Origin: Streptomyces sp. SW4
Lineage (GTDB): Bacteria; Actinomycetota; Actinomycetes; Streptomycetales; Streptomycetaceae
Reading direction: 5' to 3'
NCBI GenBank assembly: GCA_003248315.1
Contig: QKWM01000004.1
Location: 2,232,001 to 2,296,000, forward strand
Length of the DNA: 64,000 nucleotides
Part shown: positions 39,829 through 48,499 of the stretch, in pieces
How the letters are laid out: each line of letters opens with the position of its first letter
How positions within the stretch are numbered: the first letter of the stretch is position 1
Made by a program: the position numbers and the translations under genes
The notes under the pieces: generated by a model
Databases searched by the model: none
The model's input: only the letters and a program-made list of their open reading frames with translations
Told to the model about the DNA's origin: nothing

Positions 39829-40659
39829 TCAGGCGGCGAGGCGGAGCGCGGCGGCGGGCGGGCCGCGCCGGATCACCGTGTGCTGGAGTGCGGTGGTGCG
39901 CAGGGCCGGCGGCGCGAGGGCGGTGGTACGCGGCAGGCCCGCGCCGCCGCGGGGGGCGTGCGGCAGCCCGGCGCACAGCGCGCGAACCAGCGCGAACGCC
40001 CCGCGCAGGGAGCGTACGAGGGTCTCCTCGGCGACCGCGTGGGCCGACTGCGCCGACAGTTCGACGAGCCGGACCAGGGCCAGGTCACCGCGGCGCAGCA
40101 GCCAGCCGGCGGCCACGGCGGCGAGGACGTGGCCGAGCAGCATCGGCAGCGACGGCAGGAGCGAGGCCGACGGGTCGGCCGCGGCGGACAGCACGTCCGT
40201 GTGCCGGTGCGCCCCGGCGCCGCCGCCCGGGTGGACCCGCGCGTCGGCCAGGATCCGCTCGGCCTCGGCGGGACTGATCGCCGCGGCCGTGGTCCCGCAC
40301 ATCAGCCGGGCGGCCTGCTGGACGAGCGAGGCGTCCGGCACGGAACCCGCCGACCGGGCCGTCGCCGTGACCGCCGTACCCCCGTGCTGCCCCAGGCCGA
40401 ACAGCGAGTGCAGCACCAGCTGCCCGGTCGCGAGCAGCGCCGCGATGCCCGGCAGCGAGCGCTCGCGACCGGCGAGCGGCGCCGCCACGACGGCCACCGC
40501 GAGGAAGCCCGCGCCCAGCGACCACAGCGGGAGGCCGGCGCCGGAGGCGAGCGTGTGCCCCGCCGCGGACAGCACGACGCAGACCGCGGCGAACACCGCG
40601 GCCCGCAGGATCCGGAGATCGCATCCGGAGCGCGCCGTAGGCGGGTGGGGGGCAGTCAT
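39829..40659 (-). CDS. Membrane protein next to the copper cluster
   Basis: A 276-residue protein with four or so hydrophobic spans (AAVFAAVCVVLSAAGHTLAS, LWSLGAGFLAVAVVAAPLAG, GIAALLATGQLVLHSLFGLG, LLPSLPMLLGHVLAAVAAGW). Single His residues occur within or at the ends of several spans, and a His pair occurs in a loop (GAGAHRHTDV). I do not recognise a defined family. Its position directly upstream of the ycnI-like gene in the same direction suggests a part in copper handling, which is inference. The frame is intact. Confidence 0.8.
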   Translation of the reverse strand: MTAPHPPTARSGCDLRILRAAVFAAVCVVLSAAGHTLASGAGLPLWSLGAGFLAVAVVAAPLAGRERSLPGIAALLATGQLVLHSLFGLGQHGGTAVTATARSAGSVPDASLVQQAARLMCGTTAAAISPAEAERILADARVHPGGGAGAHRHTDVLSAAADPSASLLPSLPMLLGHVLAAVAAGWLLRRGDLALVRLVELSAQSAHAVAEETLVRSLRGAFALVRALCAGLPHAPRGGAGLPRTTALAPPALRTTALQHTVIRRGPPAAALRLAA

Positions 40660-40794
40660 GGCGGGCTCATCATCGCACTGGCCCCGGCCCGTCCGTGCGG
40701 CAGGTCCACAACATGCCCTCTGCGCCGTACGACGGGAAGATCACGCCCCGTCCGGAATGCCCCCGACGGGCCCGCGCCCGCAGACCCGGGCGGC

Positions 40795-40913
40795 GACGCA
40801 CGCACCGGCCCGGGCGGCGACGCACGCACCGCCCCGGGCGGCAACGCACGCACCGGCCCGGCCCGCGACGCATACACCGGTCCGGGCGGTGACGCATCCG
40901 CCGTACGGGCGGT
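40795..40913. repeat. 24-bp tandem repeat in a divergent promoter region
   Basis: Five contiguous units (40795, 40819, 40843, 40867, 40891) begin GACGCACGCACCGGCC and end CGGGCGGC, with substitutions but an exact 24-bp period until the last. The array lies in the 335-base gap between two divergent genes (start 40659 on minus, start 40995 on plus), about 80 bases before the latter. I see no other named element in this gap. Confidence 0.9.
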
Positions 40914-40994
40914 GTCGCGCCGAGGCGGTGCTTACGCTCCGGTACCCGGGGCAATACGTAACGGTATGTCGAGCCGCGGCCGGGAGGCTGGAGC

Positions 40995-41449
40995 ATGAGC
41001 ATCTGGTGGTCACTCCATCTGCGGCGCGAGGCTGCGAGCGTGCCGCTGGCCCGCCGCCTGCTGCTCGGCACCATGGAGACCGCGGGCGTCGACCCCGACA
41101 TCTCCTACGACCTGTCCGTCGCCCTCAGCGAGGCCTGCGCCAACGCCGTCGAGCACGGCGGGGACGGCGCCCGGGACGGCTCCGGCGAGGCCTACCGCGT
41201 CACCGCCTATCTGGACGGCGAGCGGTGCCGTATCGAGGTCGCCGACGCCGGCCCCGGTTTCCCGGCGGCCGCCGGGACGGCCCCGGCGCGCCGCGCGGCC
41301 CCGACGCCGAGAGCGGGCGGGGACTGTGCCTGATCCGGGAGCTGGCCGACCATGTGCACATCGGCAGCTCGCCGGGCCGCGGCGGGGCCGTGGTGAGCTT
41401 CGACAAGATCCTCAAATGGCGGAAGGACGCCCCGCTGGTGGCGGTGTGA
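40995..41449 (+). CDS. RsbW/SpoIIAB-type ATP-binding protein (anti-sigma kinase family)
   Basis: About 151 residues after repair of one missing C near 41262. The GHKL ATPase motifs are ALSEACANAVEHGGDG (N box), IEVADAGPGFP (G1) and GRGLCLIRELADHV (G2), ending SFDKILKWRKDAPLVAV. Such proteins bind or phosphorylate sigma-factor antagonists in partner-switching systems. No sigma factor is adjacent, but a SpoIIE-type phosphatase lies 1.7 kb away and a second protein of this type is at 48706-49257. Start: ATG 40995 with GGGAGG upstream. Confidence 0.88.
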
Positions 41450-41537
41450 CCGCACCAGCCGCGGGACGTCCCTCGACGGTGTCCGGGCCCGCCGCCGGCC
41501 GCTCAGGGCGCACGGCGGTGTCCCGACCGATCCGGCG

Positions 41538-43001
41538 TCAGCCCTTCAGGGCCGCCATCCAGGCCTCGACCTCGTCCGACCGGCGCGGCAGCGCCGCCGA
41601 CAGGTTCCGGTTGCCGTCCTCGGTGACGAGGATGTCGTCCTCGATCCGCACGCCGATGCCGCGGTACTCCTCCGGCACGGTCAGGTCGTCGGTCTGGAAG
41701 TACAGCCCCGGCTCGACGGTGAGCACCATGCCGGGCTCCAGCACGCCGGCCACGTACGTCTCGGTGCGCGCGGCGGCGCAGTCGTGGACGTCCATGCCGA
41801 GCATGTGACCGGTGCCGTGCAGCGTCCAGCGGCGCTGCAGGCCCAGCTCCAGCACCCGCTCGACCGGACCCTCGACCAGGCCCCACTCGACCAGCTTCTC
41901 GGCCAGCACGCGCTGGGCGGCGTCGTGGAAGTCCCGGTACTTGGCGCCCGGCTTCACGGCGGCGATGCCGGCCTCCTGCGCCTCGTACACCGCGTCGTAG
42001 ATCTTCTTCTGCAGCGCGCTGTAGCGGCCGTTGACCGGCAGCGTGCGGGTGACGTCGGCGGTGTAGTACGTGTGCGTCTCCACACCGGCGTCGAGGAGCA
42101 GCAGGTCGCCGGAGCGGACCGGGCCGTCGTTGCGCACCCAGTGCAGGGTGCAGGCGTGCGGGCCGGCGGCGGCGATGGTGCCGTAGCCGACGTCGTTGCC
42201 CTCCACGCGCGCGCGGAGGAAGAACGTGCCCTCGATGTAGCGCTCGCTCGTGGCCTCGGCCTTGTCGAGGACCTTCACGACGTCCTCGAAGCCGCGCACG
42301 GTGGAGTCGACGGCCTTCTGCAGCTCGCCGATCTCGAAATCGTCCTTGACGAGCCGCATCTCGGAGAGGAAGACGCGCAGCTCCTCGTCGCGCTCGGCGG
42401 TGACCTTGTCGGTCAGCGCGGCCTCGATGCCGGCGTCGTAGCCGCGCACGACGCGCACCGGGCCGGTGGCCTGGCGCAGCCTGTCCGGCAGCTCGCGCAC
42501 GTCGGAGGCGGGGATGCCGTAGAGCTTCTCGGCCTCGGTGAGGGAGTGGCGGCGGCCGACCCACAGCTCGCCCTGGCCGTCCAGCCAGAACTCGCCGTTC
42601 TCCCGGTTGGAGCGGGGCAGCAGGTACAGCGTGGCGTGGTGGCCCTCGGCGGCCGGCTCCATGACCAGGACACCGTCCTCGGTCTGGTTGCCGGTGAGGT
42701 AGGCGTACTCGACCGACGCGCGGAAGGGGTACTCGGTGTCGTTCGACCGCGTCTTCAGGTTGCCCGCGGGGACGACCAGGCGCTCACCGGGGAAGCGCGC
42801 GGAGAGCGCGGCACGCCGGGCGGCGGTCTCGGCGGCCTGCGGGATCGGCTGCAGGTCGTGCAGCTCCGTGTCGGCCCATCCGGACCTCATGTTCTCGGCC
42901 AGTTCGTCGGACACGCCCGGGTACAGGCCGTTCTTGCGCTGCTTGATCGGCTCTTCCTCGGCAGTCTCCGGGGTCTCCGGGAGCTCCTCCGCCACGGTCA
43001 T
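41538..43001 (-). CDS. pepP: Xaa-Pro aminopeptidase (M24B)
   Basis: A 487-residue aminopeptidase P. An N-terminal AMP_N-like domain (FPGERLVVPAGNLKTRSNDT, FRASVEYAYLTGNQ) is followed by the pita-bread fold. The metal ligands are two Asp in LLLDAGVETHTYYTADVTR, His in GTGHMLGMDVHD, and Glu in LTVEPGLYF and RIEDDILVTEDG. The enzyme removes the first residue from peptides with proline second, and uses two metal ions, usually manganese. The frame is intact and the gene stands alone. Confidence 0.95.
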   Translation of the reverse strand: MTVAEELPETPETAEEEPIKQRKNGLYPGVSDELAENMRSGWADTELHDLQPIPQAAETAARRAALSARFPGERLVVPAGNLKTRSNDTEYPFRASVEYAYLTGNQTEDGVLVMEPAAEGHHATLYLLPRSNRENGEFWLDGQGELWVGRRHSLTEAEKLYGIPASDVRELPDRLRQATGPVRVVRGYDAGIEAALTDKVTAERDEELRVFLSEMRLVKDDFEIGELQKAVDSTVRGFEDVVKVLDKAEATSERYIEGTFFLRARVEGNDVGYGTIAAAGPHACTLHWVRNDGPVRSGDLLLLDAGVETHTYYTADVTRTLPVNGRYSALQKKIYDAVYEAQEAGIAAVKPGAKYRDFHDAAQRVLAEKLVEWGLVEGPVERVLELGLQRRWTLHGTGHMLGMDVHDCAAARTETYVAGVLEPGMVLTVEPGLYFQTDDLTVPEEYRGIGVRIEDDILVTEDGNRNLSAALPRRSDEVEAWMAALKG

Positions 43002-43117
43002 CCTCCTCGATACGGCACTGGACCACCCCCATCGTACGGTCGTACGGAAGGGGGCCCAGGGCCGAAGGACCTGTTACACGGCAGCGGGTCCCGCCGGTCA
43101 CCGCCGCGGACCGGCCG

Positions 43118-44523
43118 CTAGTCGAACCGCACCGCCAGCAGGACGACGTCCTCCTCGCCGTCGCTCGCGTCGAGCCCGTCCGGCAGCACGGTGCGCAGGA
43201 CGTGCTCGGCGACGGCCTCCGGATCCCGACGCTCCGCGCGCGGCACGCCGGCGGCCGCCGCGTGCAGCCGCGCGAAGGCGCGGTCGGAGGCGTCGCCGGT
43301 ACGGTGCAGCAGCCCGTCCGTGTACAGCAGAACCGTCTCTCCACGCTCGGCCTGCACCTCCACGCTGGGCGCCTCCCAGCAGGCCAGCATGCCCAGCGGC
43401 GCGGACACGGAGGTCTCCACGAACTCCGTGCGCCGCTCGCCGACCAGCAGCGGCGGGGTGTGCCCGGCGCCGGCCAGCGTGATCCGGCGCAGCGCGGGCT
43501 CGCAGTAGCCGAAGAGGGCGGTGGCCGAGCGGGCCGGTTCGGTCAGCCGCAGCAGCAGCTCCAGGTCGGACAGGACGGCCACCGGGTCCTCGCCCTCCAT
43601 CACCGCGTACGCCCGCAGGGAGGCGCGCAGCCGCCCCATCGCGGCGACCGCGCTGGGCCCGGAGCCGGTGACGGAGCCGACGGCGAGCCCGAGCGCGGCG
43701 TCGGGCAGCGGCAGCGCGTCGTACCAGTCGCCGCCGCCGCGCGGGCCGGTGCGGTGCCGGGCGGCGAGCTGCACCCCGGGCACCCGGGGCAGCCGCGGGG
43801 GCAGCAGTTCCTCGGACATCGTCGTCATGCACGCGCGCGTGCGCTCGACCTCGAGCAGCCGGGCGAGGTGCTCGCCGGCGTAGCGGGCGTAGAGGCCGAC
43901 GAGATGGCGGCGGGCCTCGCGCGGTTCGGCCGGCTCGTCGTAGAGCCAGACGACGGCGCCGAGGCGGCCGGCGTCGTCGGTGCGCAGGGGCAGCGTGTAG
44001 CCGGCGGCGTAACCGAGCCGGACGGCGACCTCGCGGTGCCGGGGATCGAGGTCCTGCTCGGCGAGGAGATCGGGCTGCGCGATCCCTCCCTCGCCGTCCG
44101 CCAGGCCCTCCAGGATGCGGCCGTGCGCCGCCGAGGCGCGCGGCACCGTCTCCAGCTGGCCGAGGTCGGAGCGGGTCAGGCCGAGGCCGACGGTGGTGTC
44201 GGGGCCGAGCCCGTCGCCCGGTTCCAGCACGACGAAACCGCGCCGGGCGCCCACCAGGGCGGCTCCGGCGCGCAGCAGTTCCTGGAGCGCGTCGCCGAGG
44301 GTCCGGGTGCGGGCCAGGCGCTCGGTCAGCTCGTGCAGGGTCGTGAGATCCGAGACCCAGCCGGCGAGACGGTCCTGGAGCAGGGCGCCCGGAGCGCCGG
44401 CGGTGCCGGGGGAGGCGGGCGGGGCAGTGCGGAGGCTCCCGTGGCGGCGGGCGCGACAGTGTGTGCGGGGGCGGGAACCGTTGAATCGATTCCGGCCACT
44501 TTCGGAGGGTGCGGGGCGTTCAT
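43118..44523 (-). CDS. SpoIIE/PP2C-type phosphatase with GAF-like domain
   Basis: About 468 residues after repair of one base near 44420. The N-terminus starts MNAPHPPKVAGIDSTVPA, then a helical segment (SDLTTLHELTERLARTRTLG) and a GAF-like sensor domain (LVGARRGFVVLEPGDGL to YAGEHLARLLEVER). The C-terminal PP2C domain has TGPRGGGDWYDALPL, LRRITLAGAGHTPPLL and GETVLLYTDGLLHR. Phosphatases of this kind act on anti-anti-sigma proteins. Suitable partner kinases are at 40995 and 48706. A short in-frame ORF ends 24 bases upstream of the chosen ATG, so the true N-terminus is uncertain. Confidence 0.9.
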
Positions 44524-44547
44524 GGTGTCCGGCTTTCCGACCGGCGC

Positions 44548-44640
44548 TTACTGCTCAAAAGCATCGCAAACCCCCATGTCATTCTGCGCCGCCAGCAGTG
44601 TCTCCACATGTACACGCGCTCGTGAGGAGATGTCCAGCAT
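44548..44640 (-). CDS. 30-residue ORF in frame with, and just upstream of, the SpoIIE-type phosphatase
   Basis: The frame reads MLDISSRARVHVETLLAAQN and ends GVCDAFEQ at TAA 44548-44550. Then, still in the same frame, APVGKPDT leads to the phosphatase ATG. AGG lies about six bases before the ATG at 44640. It may be a leader peptide, or the real N-terminus of the phosphatase interrupted by a base error that made TAA out of a Tyr codon. The composition looks protein-like. Confidence 0.5.
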   Translation of the reverse strand: MLDISSRARVHVETLLAAQNDMGVCDAFEQ

Positions 44641-45216
44641 TGTCCTGCCGGGATTCCTGGTGTCCGAGGGGACCGAGTGTCCTGCTTCTCGACCCTTGCG
44701 GAAATATGAAGTTGGCTTGAAACTGCCCCAGAGGACGGCTTGTTGCGGTCGACTGGGGGTGCTCCACGGAGCGTCACAACGGTCGTGATGGGTACGTACT
44801 CGGTGAAGGCCAGGGGTGGTTGGTGACCACCCGGAACCTGGCGCGGGACCCGGGCGTCCTATCCACCGACGACCGAGCCCCATCCTCCCGTGACGGAGGC
44901 GGAGAGAAACACGCGGGACGGCAAAACGCCAGACTTCGCCACCCCCGCGCCACGCCCATGCTCCTGCCAGACGCAGTATGGACGTAACGGCCGGAACAGC
45001 CGCAACGGTCGCAACACCGTGACGGCCCGACGGCCGCGAACCGCAGTCAATGCTCGGCCCACAGGGGCCGACCGGCCCGGACGGGCCGGTTCGGGGTTCC
45101 CCTTGCCCTGCGGCAGGGGTGTGATGCGCCAACAGCTACGCACAGCGAAGTGATCGACTCATGGTGTGATGTGGCCCACGGTGTTGCCAGCGTGCAACGG
45201 AAAGGAACGAGCGCTC
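44641..45216. other. Intergenic region without a supported gene
   Basis: This 576-base stretch must hold the divergent promoters of the phosphatase and the prim-pol-like gene. Near 44988-45030 a run of AACGGCCGGAACAGCCGCAA and related pieces forms a loose 9-base periodic pattern. ORFs on either strand here have no protein character. I see no RNA gene. Confidence 0.6.
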
Positions 45217-45891
45217 ATGCGCGAGATCCTCGGAAGGCGACGCAGGCTCCTGTCCCGGCGAAGCGACGGGAGGCCTGACTTGATCAGCGCGGCCCTGACC
45301 TACGCGACGCAATGGCAGTGGCCCGTCCTTCCGGGCGTGGCGGCGGACCCGGAGCGGCCCGGCCGCTGCGGCTGCCCCGACCCGGAGTGCACGGTGCCCG
45401 GCGCTCATCCCTTCGACCCCGGCCTGCTCGCGGCCACCACCGACGCCCGCATGGTCCGCTGGTGGTGGACCAACCGGCCCGCGGCGCCCATCGTCCTGGC
45501 CACCGGCGCTCCCGGGGGCCACGCACCCTGCGCGGTCTCGCTGCCCGCCCTGCCGGCCGCCCGCGCCCTGGCCGCGCTGGACCGCATGGGCATGCGGCTC
45601 GGCCCGGTCGTCGCCTCCTCCGCCCGCTGGTCCATCCTGGTCAAGCCCTACTCCATGGAACAGCTCGGCGAACTGCTCTACGCCAAGGACTTCGTCCCCG
45701 GCTCCCTCCGCTTCCACGGCCAGGGCGGCTACCTCGCCCTGCCCCCGTCCGAGACCGGCCGCGGAGCCGTCCGCTGGGAGCGGGCGCCACTGCCCGGCTC
45801 CGCCTCTCCGTGGGTGCCCGACGTGGAGGCCGTGGTGGACGCGGTGGTCGACGCCCTCACTCGTACGGGTGTGAGCGCGCCCGAGTTGTAG
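45217..45891 (+). CDS. Degenerate bifunctional primase/polymerase-like protein
   Basis: A 224-residue protein with the fold signature of the prim-pol N-terminal domain: ISAALTYATQWQWPVLPGVA, a Cys cluster CGCPDPECTVPGAHP, MVRWWWTNRPAAPIVLATGA, ALAALDRMGMRLGPVVAS and SLRFHGQGGYLALPPS. The catalytic DxD expected after ATG-GG is replaced by CAVSLPA, so polymerase activity is unlikely. Start: ATG 45217 with AAGGAA upstream. A better-preserved relative is at 55328-56255. No mobile-element genes flank it, so it is part of the stable chromosome. Confidence 0.82.
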   Translation: MREILGRRRRLLSRRSDGRPDLISAALTYATQWQWPVLPGVAADPERPGRCGCPDPECTVPGAHPFDPGLLAATTDARMVRWWWTNRPAAPIVLATGAPGGHAPCAVSLPALPAARALAALDRMGMRLGPVVASSARWSILVKPYSMEQLGELLYAKDFVPGSLRFHGQGGYLALPPSETGRGAVRWERAPLPGSASPWVPDVEAVVDAVVDALTRTGVSAPEL

Positions 45892-45946
45892 GGGTGTCGG
45901 CGCGGGCGGAACCCGGCGCCGGGCCGCGCTCGTTATCGTCCGCTCC

Positions 45947-46051
45947 ATGCCGCTTGATCCTCGGGAGCACCGTGTCCCGCCGCGTCACCGTGCCCGGCGC
46001 GGCGGGGGTGCCGTCACCGGCCGGCGGGGGCGCGTGGCCGGCATGGGGTGA
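45947..46051 (+). CDS. 34-residue basic ORF overlapping the next gene
   Basis: The frame reads MPLDPREHRVPPRHRARRGG and ends RVAGMG. Its TGA overlaps the GTG of the next gene (GTGA). One more G in the GGGG run at 46045-46048 would fuse the two frames, so it may be the N-terminus of that membrane protein. No strong ribosome site is visible. Confidence 0.35.
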   Translation: MPLDPREHRVPPRHRARRGGGAVTGRRGRVAGMG

Positions 46052-46932
46052 GTGACCGGCGTGCTCTGCGTGACCGGCGTGATGGGAGTGTCCCGCGTGA
46101 TCGCCGTGGCGTGTTCCGCTGGGAGTTCCTGAACGGCCAGCCGGACGACCGGAGGCTGCGGCTGCTCGCGCTGGTGGGCGTCGTGGCCTGCGCGGTGGTG
46201 CTGCCGTACGCCGTCGCGACCGCGGGGTCGGGAGCGTCGCGGGACGCCGCCGGGTCCGCCGTCCCGGTGCTGGTCCCCGCCGACGGCAAGGCGCTTGTTC
46301 CCGGCGACGGTGACGGCAGCGGCAGCGGTGACGGTGGCCCTGACGGTGACGGTGACGGTGGCGATGGCGGCGGCCGGGACCGTGGGGGTGACGGCGGCGG
46401 TGAGAGCGGCACCGGTGAGGACGGCCGGGCGGGTGGTCCTGTCGGGGGACCGGCGTTCGCCACCGGTCTCGGCTCAGGGCTCGACGAGGGCCTCGGCTCC
46501 GGCGCGGGCTCCGGTGCGGGGTCCGGTCTCGACTCCCGTCCCGGCTCCGGGCCCGGTGCCCCGGCGCCGCACGCCCCGGGCCTGGCCACCGCCGTGCGGT
46601 GCGGGCCCGAGCTGGCCTCCCCCGGGGGCATCGAGGCGCAGACCTGCGTCCTGACCCAGGGCGAGGAGACCTGGGCGCGCACCTACTACCGCAACGCCAC
46701 GGGCGGCGCCCTCGACGCCGTACTCACTCTGATGGGACCCGGCGACCGCACCGTGCACACGCGCTGCGCCGTGGGGGCCGAGGACGAGCCGGGGAGCTGC
46801 GAGACCCCGCGGGAGCGGGCCCGGGGCGCGCCGTCGGCGTACACCGCCGTGGCGGAGTTCGCGGACCGCGCCGGGTACGGGCCGCTGCTGCTGCGCTCCG
46901 GGAGCAACAGGCCCGAGAACGCGGGGAGTTGA
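46048..46932 (+). CDS. Membrane-anchored extracellular protein with a Gly/Asp-rich linker
   Basis: A 294-residue protein with a basic cytoplasmic N-terminus (SDRRALRDRRDGSVPRDRRG), one membrane helix (LLALVGVVACAVVLPYAVAT), and a long low-complexity linker of Gly, Asp and Ser. A compact C-terminal domain of about 110 residues follows with three or four cysteines (AVRCGPELASPGGIEAQTCV, TVHTRCAVGAEDEPGSCETP). The cysteines suggest disulfides outside the cell. I recognise no family. It may begin upstream at 45947 if a base is missing. A hairpin follows the stop. Confidence 0.72.
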   Translation: MSDRRALRDRRDGSVPRDRRGVFRWEFLNGQPDDRRLRLLALVGVVACAVVLPYAVATAGSGASRDAAGSAVPVLVPADGKALVPGDGDGSGSGDGGPDGDGDGGDGGGRDRGGDGGGESGTGEDGRAGGPVGGPAFATGLGSGLDEGLGSGAGSGAGSGLDSRPGSGPGAPAPHAPGLATAVRCGPELASPGGIEAQTCVLTQGEETWARTYYRNATGGALDAVLTLMGPGDRTVHTRCAVGAEDEPGSCETPRERARGAPSAYTAVAEFADRAGYGPLLLRSGSNRPENAGS

Positions 46933-46986
46933 CGAGGGGCCGCGCTCGGTGAGCGGCGTGCGCGGGGAAGGTGCGCGCATGGAAAG

Positions 46987-47025
46987 GCCCGGTTGCTGGC
47001 GACGGGGGATGCACCAGCAACCGGG
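46987..47025. terminator. Strong hairpin, terminator or short RNA
   Basis: GCCCGGTTGCTGG (46987-46999) pairs perfectly with CCAGCAACCGGGC (47013-47025) around 13 bases. Read on the minus strand it ends with CCTTTCC and is preceded by TTGCTA (complement 47056-47061), 16 bases, then TACCGT (complement 47034-47039), which resembles a promoter. So it may be a small minus-strand transcript and not only the terminator of the plus-strand gene. The gap 46933-47432 otherwise holds the 20-bp repeat array. Confidence 0.65.
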
Positions 47026-47220
47026 CTACTGAAACGGTAACAAGAGATCGGCGGTTAGCAAATTCGATCGCGGCTTTTCCGGTCACCGACTGGCGTGTCT
47101 CGACCGGGAGTTGTGCCGCTCTGTGACGGGAGTCACCCGTTCCTCGAGCCGGGCTCGAGCTGATCGGTCGGTCAGCGGACCCGGCTCGCGGTCGTGGAGC
47201 GGCGGCCCGGCATCGGCGGG

Positions 47221-47340
47221 CCGCCGTCGTACGTGGCGGGCCACCGTCGTGTGCGGTGGGCCGCCGTTGTGTGCGGTGGGCCGCCGTCGTGTGCGGTGGG
47301 CCGCCGTCGTGTGTGGTGGGCCACCGTCGTGTGCGGTGGG
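47221..47340. repeat. 20-bp tandem repeat, six exact-period copies
   Basis: Six contiguous units start at 47221, 47241, 47261, 47281, 47301 and 47321. Each is a variant of CCGCCGTCGTGTGCGGTGGG. Each unit can fold on itself: CCACCG or CCGCCG pairs with CGGTGG, and in the first unit CCGCC pairs with GGCGG. The period is not a multiple of three, so the array is not coding. It lies about 90 bases 3' of the minus-strand gene that ends at 47433. Confidence 0.92.
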
Positions 47341-47432
47341 CCGTGGGTCGTACGCGTCGGCCGGGGCTCGTACGCCACCCGGCGTGCGCGTCGGCCGACG
47401 TCCGTCGTGCGTCGGCCGCGCGGCCGTGCGTG

Positions 47433-48416
47433 TCAGCTGAGCGTGACCTGGCGGTTGGTGAGGCCGCCGCGCGCCCGGCGCTCGTCCGCGGTGAGCGGCG
47501 CGTCCGTGGCCAGCGCCTCGGCGAGGCGCTCGGCGAACTCGGCCGCCGGCTTCTCCACGTCCTGGGCGGTGACCTCGCTCGGCAGGTCCCAGACGGGGAC
47601 GGTCAGGCCGTGGGCGCGGAAGGAGCCGACGAGCCGGGTGCCCTCGCCGAGGCTGGAGCGGCCCGCCGCGTGCAGCCGGGCGAGCGCGTCCAGGAGCCGC
47701 TCCTCCGGGTGCGGCATGACCCAGCGCAGGTGGTTCTTCTCCGGCGTCCGGCACCAGTAGGCGGCGTCGACGCCCTGGAGGCGGACGGTCGGGATCGCGG
47801 CGGCGTTGGCCCGCTCCAGGGAGGCGGCCACCTCGGGCGTGGCGTTCTCCGCGTCCGGTACCCAGAACTCGAAGCCCTCGTGGACCACCGGCTCGAAGGC
47901 GCCCTCCGGGTCGAGCAGGTCCTGGAGCCGGGACCGTCGGCGGGGGCCCGACGCGCCTGGACGGGGAGCCCGGCTCCGCGGTGAGCGCGCGCTGCAGGGT
48001 GTCGGCGAGGTCGCGGCTGATGTCGCCGGACGCCGTGTCGTTCTGCAGGCCGAGCAGGACCGCGCCGTCGTCGCGGCGCAGGGCGGGCCAGGCCATCGGC
48101 AGGACGGTGGCCAGCGTGACGGACGGGACACCCTCGGGCAGGCCGCCCTTGAGCGTCAGCTCGACGGTGGCCGCCGGGACGAGCTCGCGCAGCGCGATCC
48201 AGTCGCACTCGCCGGGCAGCCCTCGAACGGGCGCTGCACCAGCTCGGTCACGGCCTGGGCGGCGGCCCGGCCGTGGCAGGCCTTGTAGCGGCGGCCGCTG
48301 CCGCAGGGGCAGGGCTCGCGGGCGCCGACAACCGGAACGTTCCCGTCGGCGCCTGTGGCGCGGGCTCCGTCGGACTGCGGGCGCTTGCCCTTCGTCTGGG
48401 GTCGCTTCTTGGCCAT
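47433..48416 (-). CDS. SEC-C motif protein (DUF5926-type)
   Basis: About 328 residues after repair of three losses (near 48222 and twice around 47950). The N-terminus is MAKKRPQTKGKRPQSDGARA, then a SEC-C zinc motif PCPCGSGRRYKACHGR. A large actinobacterial domain of unknown function follows, with FWVPDAENATPEVAASLERA, DAAYWCRTPEKNHLRWVMPH and FAERLAEALATDAPL. SEC-C motifs bind zinc and often contact SecB or ribosomes. The role of this family is not known. A perfect DnaA box lies upstream. The 3' end is followed by a 20-bp repeat array. Confidence 0.85.
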
Positions 48417-48490
48417 CGTGGGTGTCTCCCGGTTGCGGCTCTTCTCGTACGGGCGCGAGCCTAGCCGTTCGCGCCGAGGCCGACGGGGCC

Positions 48491-48499
48491 CTGTGGACA
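48491..48499 (-). promoter_or_regulatory. Single perfect DnaA box
   Basis: TGTGGACAA is the complement of TTGTCCACA, the consensus box of Streptomyces DnaA. It lies about 75 bases before the start of the SEC-C gene. Confidence 0.5.

Noticed and set aside
43202..44788. 528-residue plus-strand frame opposite the SpoIIE-type phosphatase
   Set aside because: It lies opposite intact PP2C motifs and has no domain of its own.
44890..45153. 87-residue plus-strand frame with an NGRNSRNGRN stretch
   Set aside because: The repeat-like composition comes from a short DNA periodicity. There is no ribosome site or family similarity.
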